The position numbers and the translations under genes were made by a program. This document shows positions 5,950 through 11,503 of a DNA stretch of 11,503 nt, piece by piece; the first letter of the stretch is position 1, and every line of letters starts with the position of its first letter. The stretch lies in the NCBI GenBank assembly GCA_026785645.1, contig JAJAZM010000064.1, positions 1-11,503 of the forward strand, read 5' to 3'. The notes beneath the pieces are model-generated. The model did not search any database and had not been told where the DNA came from. It saw only the letters and a list, made by a program, of their open reading frames with translations. This DNA is from Sphingomonas bacterium. GTDB taxonomy: Bacteria; Pseudomonadota; Alphaproteobacteria; Sphingomonadales; Sphingomonadaceae.

Positions 5950-6069
5950 ACTCTCGAACGACGTCGGGGGGTGCTGTAACTTATATGGCACGCGCATCGG
6001 TTCCGGGGTTGCAACAGATTTCGGCACAGCCCAATAGGGCGCCAAGTCATTTTAGGGAGCTCTTCATCG

Positions 6070-6876
6070 ATGTCGCTTGGACAGGAACTCGCCCCGCATC
6101 TTCCGTTTTTGCGTCGCTACGCCCGGGCATTGACCGGTAGCCAGACCCACGGCGATGCCTTCGTCCGTGCCGCGCTGGAGGCGATCGTCGCTTCACCCGG
6201 CGATTTTCCGCGCGAAGTCGAGCCGCGGCTCGGCCTGTACCGCACGTTCCACGCCATCTGGTCGACCGCCAACATCGAAACCGGCGACGACAGTGACAAT
6301 GACGGCGGCTTCGGCGGCGCCGAGGGGATTGCCCAGGCGCGCTTGTCGCGGATCACCCCCTTGTCGCGCCAGGCGCTGCTCCTCACCTCCCTCGAAGGTT
6401 TCTCGACCGAGGACACCGCTTACCTGATCGATTGCGATCCGGCCGATGTCGACAGCCTGGTCAGCGAAGCGCTGGCCGAGATCGAGCGCCAGACCCATGC
6501 CGACGTGCTGATCATCGAGGATGAGCCGATCATCGCGATGGATATCGAAATGATCGTCCGCGACCTTGGCCACAATGTCACCGGAGTCGCGGTGACCCGG
6601 TCGGAAGCGGTGGCGCAGGCACGCCAGTCGCCGCCGAGTCTGGTTCTGGCCGACATCCAGCTGGCCGACGATTCGAGCGGAATCGACGCGGTAAAGGACA
6701 TTCTCGCCGAATTTTCGGTGCCGGTGATCTTCATCACGGCGTTCCCCGAGCGCCTGCTGACCGGAACCCGGCCCGAGCCGACCTTCCTGATCACCAAGCC
6801 GTTCCAGCGCTCGACAGTCAAGGCGGCGATCAGCCAGGCCTTGTTCTTCGACGCGGCGACCATTCCCGCCGACTGA
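6070..6876 (+). CDS. phyR: General stress response regulator PhyR
   Basis: PhyR is the response regulator that triggers the stress response by partner switching. When phosphorylated, its sigma-like N-terminal half binds NepR and releases EcfG. The product is 268 aa, the usual size. Residues 1-142 are sigma-factor-like: a sigma2-like part with FLRRYARALTGS near the start, and a sigma4-like part around ITPLSRQALLLTSLEGFSTE. Residues 145-262 form the receiver, with the acidic pair E150-D151, phospho-acceptor D195 in LADIQLAD, T223 in FITAF, and K243 in TKPF. All phosphorylation residues are intact. ATG 6070 has AGGGAG 10 nt upstream. The gene diverges from nepR-phyP and precedes the small peptide and ecfG, which have their own EcfG-type promoter. 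Confidence 0.96.
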   Translation: MSLGQELAPHLPFLRRYARALTGSQTHGDAFVRAALEAIVASPGDFPREVEPRLGLYRTFHAIWSTANIETGDDSDNDGGFGGAEGIAQARLSRITPLSRQALLLTSLEGFSTEDTAYLIDCDPADVDSLVSEALAEIERQTHADVLIIEDEPIIAMDIEMIVRDLGHNVTGVAVTRSEAVAQARQSPPSLVLADIQLADDSSGIDAVKDILAEFSVPVIFITAFPERLLTGTRPEPTFLITKPFQRSTVKAAISQALFFDAATIPAD

Positions 6877-6886
6877 GCCACGTCAC

Positions 6887-6912
6887 GGAACCGGGATTGC
6901 CAACGCAGCGTT
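6887..6912 (+). promoter_or_regulatory. ecfG: EcfG-type promoter ahead of the 45-aa ORF and ecfG
   Basis: GGAAC (6887-6891), 17 nt, then CGTT (6909-6912), an exact consensus match placed 11 nt after the phyR stop codon. The -10 box lies in the dyad CAACG-CAG-CGTTG (6901-6913). The predicted start near 6919 gives a leader of about 35 nt to ATG 6953. It implies that EcfG drives its own operon, a positive loop known for GSR sigma factors. Confidence 0.78.
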
Positions 6913-6952
6913 GGGGAACCGTAACAATCTTCAATTATCAGACTGAGGCATC

Positions 6953-7090
6953 ATGGCCGAACCGACCGAACATGTGACGACCACCGAAGCCCGCGCCGGG
7001 AACCGTAACCCGGTCAACCGGGTGGTGTTGTTCGCCAGCATGGCGCTGATCGTGGTGATTTTCGCCGTGATATTGCTGGTCGCCGCTTAG
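6953..7090 (+). CDS. Small single-helix membrane peptide between phyR and ecfG (unknown function)
   Basis: This 45-codon ORF was not matched to any family I recognise. The N-terminal half is hydrophilic (MAEPTEHVTTTEARAGNR, then NPVNR). Residues 24-45 form one strongly hydrophobic helix, beginning VVLFASMALIVVIFAV and ending LLVAA, so it is probably an inner-membrane peptide with its N-terminus in the cytoplasm. GAGG at 6945-6948 lies 4 nt before the ATG. It sits directly behind a perfect EcfG-type promoter and 71 nt ahead of ecfG on the same strand, so it should be stress-induced and co-transcribed. Codon use is like that of its neighbours. Whether it regulates the sensor or is a general stress membrane peptide cannot be told. 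Confidence 0.68.
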   Translation: MAEPTEHVTTTEARAGNRNPVNRVVLFASMALIVVIFAVILLVAA

Positions 7091-7161
7091 ACCCTATCTT
7101 GCGTAGCAACGAATCAGTCCGAGCGCGCGCGCCCAACCGCGCGATCCGGTCGAACTAGCGG

Positions 7162-7848
7162 GTGGCAAATTTGTCCGACGACGACGACGATCAGGAACTG
7201 GACGAGGTTGAAGTTCGGCCCGAACCGGTGCCGCTCGACGATCCCGAATTCAAGATCCAGCTGGCGGCGGTAATTCCCCATCTGCGCGCCTTCGGCCGAT
7301 CGTTGTCGGGTAGTCGCGATCTCGCCGACGATCTGGTCCAGGAGACGTTGCTCAAGGCGTGGGCGGCGCGCAAGCGCTTCCAGGCCGGGACCAACATGCG
7401 CGCGTGGACCTTCATCATCCTTCGCAACCTGTTTTTGAGCCAGATGCGCCGCGCGCGGTTCAAGGGCGAATGGGACGATGTCACCGCCGCCAAGATCCTT
7501 GCCGCTCCGGCCAGCCAGGACAAGCATATCGAGCTTGGCGACATGCAGCGTGCCTTGCTCCACCTCCCCCAGCCGCAGCGCGAAGCGCTGATCCTGGTTG
7601 GGGCGGGGGGCTTTGCCTATGAGGAAGCGGCCGACATTTGCGGCTGCGCGGTGGGTACGATCAAAAGCCGGGTGGCGCGTGGCCGGGTGGCGCTCGAAGC
7701 GTTGCTGACCGGTGGCAAATTGCCATCGCGGCGCCAGCATGTGACCGATCCGAATGTCTCGGCGCTGTCGGCGATCATGGGGCAAGTCGATGAGCTCAGC
7801 CGCAAAAAGATGCCCGCTCCCGACGCGTCCGACGACAAGCTGCGTTAG
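7162..7848 (+). CDS. ecfG: General stress ECF sigma factor EcfG
   Basis: EcfG directs RNA polymerase to general-stress promoters when NepR is removed. The product is 228 aa. An acidic N-terminus is followed by region sigma2 (about residues 33-100), with RDLADDLVQETLLKAWAARK and MRAWTFIILRNLFLSQMRR. Region sigma4 (about 127-181) has LPQPQREALILV and the helix-turn-helix FAYEEAADICGCAVGTIKSR (151-170). The C-terminal tail of about 45 residues is longer than in minimal ECF factors. The start used is GTG 7162; TTG 7171 is an in-frame alternative, and neither has a strong ribosome-binding site. A GC-rich stem (CGCGCG 7126-7131 with 7138-7143) sits 18 nt before the start. The gene shares the upstream promoter with the 45-aa ORF. 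Confidence 0.94.
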   Translation: MANLSDDDDDQELDEVEVRPEPVPLDDPEFKIQLAAVIPHLRAFGRSLSGSRDLADDLVQETLLKAWAARKRFQAGTNMRAWTFIILRNLFLSQMRRARFKGEWDDVTAAKILAAPASQDKHIELGDMQRALLHLPQPQREALILVGAGGFAYEEAADICGCAVGTIKSRVARGRVALEALLTGGKLPSRRQHVTDPNVSALSAIMGQVDELSRKKMPAPDASDDKLR

Positions 7849-7857
7849 GCTGACGGT

Positions 7858-8046
7858 TTAGTGGATGTGCTTGAGCAGTTCGGCAAAGGTCTCGTCATCG
7901 TCATCATCGCGGCACGAAGGCCGTTCCGCAAACGCACGGCGAAGTGCAGCGGCTATCCCGGCCTGGTCGGGCACATTGTCAACTCGGATCAGTCTTCGTT
8001 CCATCGGATGATTGCCTGCGGCGTCCTTATTCGATTTCAATGACAT
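7858..8046 (-). CDS. Hypothetical 62-aa protein convergent with ecfG
   Basis: The frame runs from ATG 8046 to TAA 7858-7860, 9 nt from the ecfG stop. The product has a basic N-terminus, then VDNVPDQAGIAAALRRAFAE, a run of five Asp, and FAELLKHIH at the end. The pattern of a first helix (IAAALRRAFA) followed by an acidic patch and a second helix (FAELLKHI) loosely recalls the two-helix plan of NepR. The diagnostic YDxxxxExIPDxFLDLL block is absent, so it is not called NepR. It has its own possible promoter region shared with glnE (8047-8114), where I see no consensus site. Most of the space between ecfG and glnE would be empty without it. Function unknown. Confidence 0.55.
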   Translation of the reverse strand: MSLKSNKDAAGNHPMERRLIRVDNVPDQAGIAAALRRAFAERPSCRDDDDDETFAELLKHIH

Positions 8047-8114
8047 CAGACCGACCCAACGCGCGCCGACCCGGCTAGTTTCGTTCTAAATGGATTTGGG
8101 GCACAGCGTGCGAC

Positions 8115-10802
8115 GTGGCTGACACACTTTTCATGGCGGCGCGAACAGACGCGGTCGAGAGGGCAACCGCCAATGCGCCGTTCCTGCGCGACGCCATTTC
8201 GGCCTTCCCCGAAATCGCCTCGCAATTTGCGGCCAATGGTGCCGAATCGGCGATCGCTGCCGCACTCGAGCTTGGCGGCGATTCGGTTGCGCAGCGCCTC
8301 CGCCGACAGCGGCGCGCGCTCGCGCTTTCGGTGGCGCTCGGCGACCTGTCGGGGGAGCTTTCGCTCGAAGCGCTGACGGGGGCGCTGTCAGACTTCGCCG
8401 ATCGCGCCATCGACACTGCTTTGACCGCCGCGATCGAAGAGCGCTCACCCGGCGCCGGAACAGCGGGTTTCGCAGTGCTGGCATTGGGCAAATTGGGCAG
8501 CCGCGAACTCAATTATTCGTCCGATGTCGATCTAATTCTGTTGTTCGACCCCGCGACCTTGCCCAAGCGCGAGCGCGACGATGCCTGCGAGGCGGCGGTG
8601 CGGATCGGGCGGCGGCTGGTCGAATTGCTCCAGCAGCGGACCGAGGACGGCTATGTCGCGCGGGTCGATTTGCGGCTTCGCCCGTCGCCCGAAGTGACCC
8701 CGATCGCGCTCTCCGCCGATGCCGCAATCTCTTATTATGAATCGCAGGCGCTGCCGTGGGAGCGGGCGGCGTTCATCCGCGCGCGGGCGGCGGCGGGGGA
8801 TATCGCGCTTGGCGAGCGGTTCCTGGGCGAGATCCAGCCGTTCATCTGGCGCCGGGCACTGGATTTCGGCGCGATCGACGAAATTCGCGACATCAGCACG
8901 CGGATCCGCGACCATTATGCGCAAGGCTCGGCGCTCGCCCCCGGCTACGATCTCAAGCGCGGGCGCGGCGGGATCCGCGAGGTGGAATTCTACACCCAGG
9001 TCCAGCAATTGATCCACGGCGGGCGCGACCCCACACTTCGCGGCCGGGCGGTGCTCGATGCGCTCCCGGCGCTGGTCGCGGCGGGACGAATGGAGGCCGA
9101 AGTCGCGACTTCGCTGGCCGATGCTTACCGCCGGCTGCGGACGGTCGAACATCGCATCCAGATGGTCGACGACCAGCAGACCCACCGCCTGCCGGTCGCT
9201 GCCGACGCGCTGGACGGGGTGGCCGCGTTAGACGGCCTGGCAAACGGAGCGGCGCTGATCGAGACCCTGCGCGCGCATGTCGATTTCGTCAGCGCCAGGT
9301 TCGATCGCCTGTCGCCCGACCGAGGCTCGGATTTGTCGAACGATCCTGATTTGCTTGCCAACGAACTCGCCGCAATGGGTTTCGCCGACGTCGGGCAAGT
9401 GATCCGGCTGATCACCGGCTGGCGTTCGGGGCAGGTGCGCTCGCTTCGCTCGCCAGCGGCGCGCGGGGCGTTCGAGGCAATGTTGCCGATACTGCTCGGG
9501 GCGATCGCCGACGGCCCCGACCCGGGCCATGCGTTGAACCGCTTCAGCGATATCGTCGAGCGATTGTCGAGCGGGGTGAACCTCTATCGCCTGCTCGAGG
9601 CCCAGCCCGCGCTGGCCCAGATCCTGAGCCAGATATTGGTCCACGCCCCGGCGCTGGCCGATCAGTTGGCGCGGCGACCGGGGTTGTTCGATGGGCTGAT
9701 CGACGCGTCGAGCTTTGCCGCACCGCCCGATGCGGCGACGGTGGCGATCAAGCTGGCCGAGGGCGCCAAGCGGCTGAGCTATGACGAGTGGCTCGACCAG
9801 GTGCGGCGAATGGTCGGCGAACGGCGCTTTGCATTGGGGGTGCAGTTGATCGCGCGCCACCGCGACCCGCTCGATCTCACCATGGGATATGCCGCAGTCG
9901 CCGAAGGGGCAATCGTCGCCTTGGCCGATGCCGCGCGCACCGAATTCGAGGCCGCGCATGGCCGGGTGCCGGGCGGCGAATTGATGATCCTCGGACTGGG
10001 GCGACTGGGCGGGATGGCGCTGACCCATGCCAGCGACCTCGACCTGATCTTCCTGTTCGATGCGCCCGACGAGGCGGTGTCCGATGGCCGAAAATCGCTC
10101 GGCGCGACCGATTATTTCAATCGGCTGGCGAAGCGCGTCGTCGCGGCGCTATCGGTCGCGACTGCCGCGGGACCGCTCTACGACGTCGATACCAGGCTCA
10201 GGCCGCAGGGCGAGAAGGGGATGCTCGCGGTGCGGCTCGACGCGTTCGAAACCTATCAGCGCGAGGAAGCGTGGACGTGGGAGCATATGGCGCTGCTCCG
10301 CGCCCGGCCGCTGTACGGCACCAAGGACGGTCGGGCGAAGCTCGCCGCGACGATCGCGCGGGTGCTGGGGATGGCGCGCGACCCGGCGAAGGTGCGCGCC
10401 GATGCGGCCAAGATGCGGGCCGACATGGCGAGCCACAAACCCGCCGTCGGCCCGCTCGATATCAAACTTGGACCGGGCGGGCTGGTCGACCTGGAATTTG
10501 CCGTCCACACGCTGCAACTGGTTCACCGCATCGGCTTCGATCCGCGGCTCGAATGCGCGATCGAGGCGCTGGCCGAGGCCGGGCTGATCGACCCCCAGAC
10601 GGATGCCGATTTGCGCTTGCTGTCGCGGATCCTCGTCACCAGCCGCCTCGTCACGCCGGGCGGCGGGGTGCCCGAAGTCGAATCGCAGGCGTTGGTCGCG
10701 CAAGTGTGCGGGCATGCCGACTGGGCGAGCCTGCTTGAAGCGCATGACGCGGCGCGGCACAGGATCGCCCTGCTGTGGGCGAAAACGAAGGAAACGACAT
10801 GA
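8115..10802 (+). CDS. glnE: Bifunctional glutamine synthetase adenylyltransferase / adenylyl-removing enzyme
   Basis: GlnE adds AMP to glutamine synthetase when nitrogen is plentiful and removes it when nitrogen is short, under PII control. The product is 895 aa, close to the usual 900-950. Two nucleotidyltransferase domains are seen. The N-terminal (adenylyl-removing) one has ALGKLGSRELNYSSDVDL with D137 and D139, and VDLRLRPSPE. The C-terminal (adenylylating) one has LGRLGGMALTHASDLDL with D641 and D643, VDTRLRPQGEKG, EEAWTWEHMALLRARPLYG and KLGPGGLVDLEFAVHTLQL. All catalytic aspartates are present. GTG 8115 is used as start; ATG 8133 is an in-frame alternative and neither has a clear ribosome-binding site. 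The stop overlaps the next start by 4 nt (ATGA), so bcp is translationally coupled. Confidence 0.95.
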   Translation: MADTLFMAARTDAVERATANAPFLRDAISAFPEIASQFAANGAESAIAAALELGGDSVAQRLRRQRRALALSVALGDLSGELSLEALTGALSDFADRAIDTALTAAIEERSPGAGTAGFAVLALGKLGSRELNYSSDVDLILLFDPATLPKRERDDACEAAVRIGRRLVELLQQRTEDGYVARVDLRLRPSPEVTPIALSADAAISYYESQALPWERAAFIRARAAAGDIALGERFLGEIQPFIWRRALDFGAIDEIRDISTRIRDHYAQGSALAPGYDLKRGRGGIREVEFYTQVQQLIHGGRDPTLRGRAVLDALPALVAAGRMEAEVATSLADAYRRLRTVEHRIQMVDDQQTHRLPVAADALDGVAALDGLANGAALIETLRAHVDFVSARFDRLSPDRGSDLSNDPDLLANELAAMGFADVGQVIRLITGWRSGQVRSLRSPAARGAFEAMLPILLGAIADGPDPGHALNRFSDIVERLSSGVNLYRLLEAQPALAQILSQILVHAPALADQLARRPGLFDGLIDASSFAAPPDAATVAIKLAEGAKRLSYDEWLDQVRRMVGERRFALGVQLIARHRDPLDLTMGYAAVAEGAIVALADAARTEFEAAHGRVPGGELMILGLGRLGGMALTHASDLDLIFLFDAPDEAVSDGRKSLGATDYFNRLAKRVVAALSVATAAGPLYDVDTRLRPQGEKGMLAVRLDAFETYQREEAWTWEHMALLRARPLYGTKDGRAKLAATIARVLGMARDPAKVRADAAKMRADMASHKPAVGPLDIKLGPGGLVDLEFAVHTLQLVHRIGFDPRLECAIEALAEAGLIDPQTDADLRLLSRILVTSRLVTPGGGVPEVESQALVAQVCGHADWASLLEAHDAARHRIALLWAKTKETT

Positions 10803-11254
10803 TCGGCGTAGGCGACAAAGTTCCCGCGATGACGACGGCATTGAGCGATGGATCGACCCTCGATCTGGGCGCGCCGGGGGGCAAATTGGTGCTCTATTTC
10901 TATCCCAAGGACGACACCTCGGGCTGCACCCGCGAGGCGCAGGATTTCACCGCGATGGCGAGCGACTTCGCAAGCGCCGGGACAAAGGTGGTCGGCGTGT
11001 CGCGCGACGAGATGAAGAAGCATGACAAGTTCATCGCCAAATATGACCTCGCCGTGCCGCTCATTGCCGACACCGATGGGGCGATCAGCGACGCCTTCGG
11101 CACCTGGGTCCAGAAGTCGATGTACGGCCGCAAATATATGGGCATGGAGCGCGCCACCTTCCTGATCGCCGCCGACGGCACGCTGCTTAAGGAATGGCGC
11201 AAGGTGAAGGTGCCGGGCCACGCGGCGGAGGTGCTTGCGGCGGTCGGGGCATAA
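10799..11254 (+). CDS. bcp: Peroxiredoxin, bacterioferritin-comigratory protein (BCP) type, single cysteine
   Basis: This is a cytoplasmic thiol peroxidase reducing H2O2 and organic peroxides. The product is 151 aa. The peroxiredoxin motif PKDDTSGCT carries the PxxxTxxC arrangement with P36, T40 and peroxidatic C43. It continues REAQDF, and MERATFLIAADG is the usual later block. The second cysteine that serves as resolving residue five positions later in E. coli BCP is replaced by Gln (Q48). C43 is the only cysteine in the protein, so it should work as a 1-Cys enzyme using an external thiol. ATG 10799 overlaps the glnE stop (ATGA), with AAGGAA just upstream as ribosome-binding site. A GTG at 10775 is in frame but lies within glnE and is less likely. 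Confidence 0.94.
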   Translation: MIGVGDKVPAMTTALSDGSTLDLGAPGGKLVLYFYPKDDTSGCTREAQDFTAMASDFASAGTKVVGVSRDEMKKHDKFIAKYDLAVPLIADTDGAISDAFGTWVQKSMYGRKYMGMERATFLIAADGTLLKEWRKVKVPGHAAEVLAAVGA

Positions 11255-11283
11255 GCTACCGATCGAGCGCGAGGGGAATTGTG

Positions 11284-11503
11284 ATGCGTAAGATGAATTT
11301 CGTCCTGGCTACAGCGGCCGCGATGATTGGATTAAGCGGTGTGGCGATGAGTGCGGTCCAAGACGATCCCTTTATCTGGCTCGAGGAATTTACCTCGCCG
11401 CGCGTGTCGGCGTGGATCGAGCCGCGCAACGCGCGGACCTTTGCCGAGCTCGAGGCCGATCCGCGTTACAAGATGTTCTACGACCAGGCGCTCGCGATCG
11501 CCG
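11284..11503 (+). CDS. Secreted prolyl oligopeptidase family (S9) peptidase, 5' part (3' end outside window)
   Basis: Only the first 73 codons are visible. A signal peptide is clear: MRK, then a hydrophobic stretch FVLATAAAMIGLSGVAMSA, with likely cleavage after residue 24. The mature start DDPFIWLEEF (27-36) and WIEPRNARTFAELEADPRY are typical of the N-terminal beta-propeller edge of S9A prolyl oligopeptidases, which cleave short peptides after proline. The catalytic Ser-Asp-His triad lies beyond the window. GAGGGG at 11271-11276 is a good ribosome-binding site 7 nt before ATG 11284; GTG 11281 is an alternative start one codon earlier. The gap of 29 nt after bcp suggests co-transcription. 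Periplasmic location is inferred from the signal peptide. Confidence 0.85.
   Translation, partial: MRKMNFVLATAAAMIGLSGVAMSAVQDDPFIWLEEFTSPRVSAWIEPRNARTFAELEADPRYKMFYDQALAIA

Noticed and set aside
6084..6107. GGAAC-N15-CGTT inside the start of phyR
   Set aside because: The spacer is one base short of the usual 16-17 and the site lies within coding sequence, so it is probably chance.
5820..6140. Open frame of about 106 codons in the nepR-phyR gap
   Set aside because: It runs out of frame into phyR, has no ribosome-binding site and no recognisable protein features; the gap is better read as regulatory DNA.
6915..6920. Second GGAACC just after the ecfG promoter, and a third near 6998
   Set aside because: Neither has CGTT at 16-17 nt downstream.
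8050..8090. GAAC...CGTT on the minus strand upstream of the 62-aa ORF
   Set aside because: The spacing is about 21 nt and the first box is AGAAC, so it does not meet the EcfG consensus.

Overview
The window looks like the chromosome of a sphingomonad, an alphaproteobacterium of the Sphingomonas type. The evidence is the high G+C content, the gene order nagZ-scpA-scpB-tatA-tatB-tatC, and a complete PhyR/NepR/EcfG general stress response (GSR) locus next to glnE and bcp. The genus is inferred from protein style and gene order, because no database search was possible.

Layout. Positions 1-3712 (+) carry a housekeeping run: the 3' part of nagZ, an intergenic pair of inverted REP-like hairpins, scpA and scpB (condensin partners), and tatA, tatB and tatC (twin-arginine translocase). 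tatC meets a convergent block. Positions 3713-3993 have no protein gene but are dense in structure: three consecutive hairpins, a perfect EcfG-type promoter on the minus strand, an A/T palindrome, and an 18-bp tandem repeat running into the 3' end of the next gene. Positions 3994-5774 (-) hold a nepR-phyP operon (anti-sigma factor, then a membrane HisKA_2 protein with a degenerate ATPase domain). Positions 6070-7848 (+) hold phyR, a small one-helix membrane peptide and ecfG. A 62-codon convergent ORF follows. Positions 8115-11254 (+) carry glnE overlapping bcp, and the window ends inside a secreted S9 peptidase gene.

How it works together. In the known GSR circuit, phosphorylated PhyR uses its sigma-like domain to bind NepR and frees the sigma factor EcfG. 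The PhyP-type protein is expected to reset PhyR. I see two exact matches to the EcfG promoter (GGAAC-N16/17-CGTT). One precedes the small peptide and ecfG, which implies autoregulation. The other, on the minus strand at 3852-3876, points into the hairpin cluster.

The most interesting feature is that hairpin cluster. Read from the minus-strand promoter, it would give an RNA that starts almost at once with a 9-bp stem carrying a C-rich loop, followed by a 16-bp stem with a second C-rich loop. This is the architecture expected of a stress-induced small RNA like GsrN of Caulobacter or the cuckoo/CcsR RNAs. It sits directly beside the GSR regulators and appears to be an undescribed sRNA gene.
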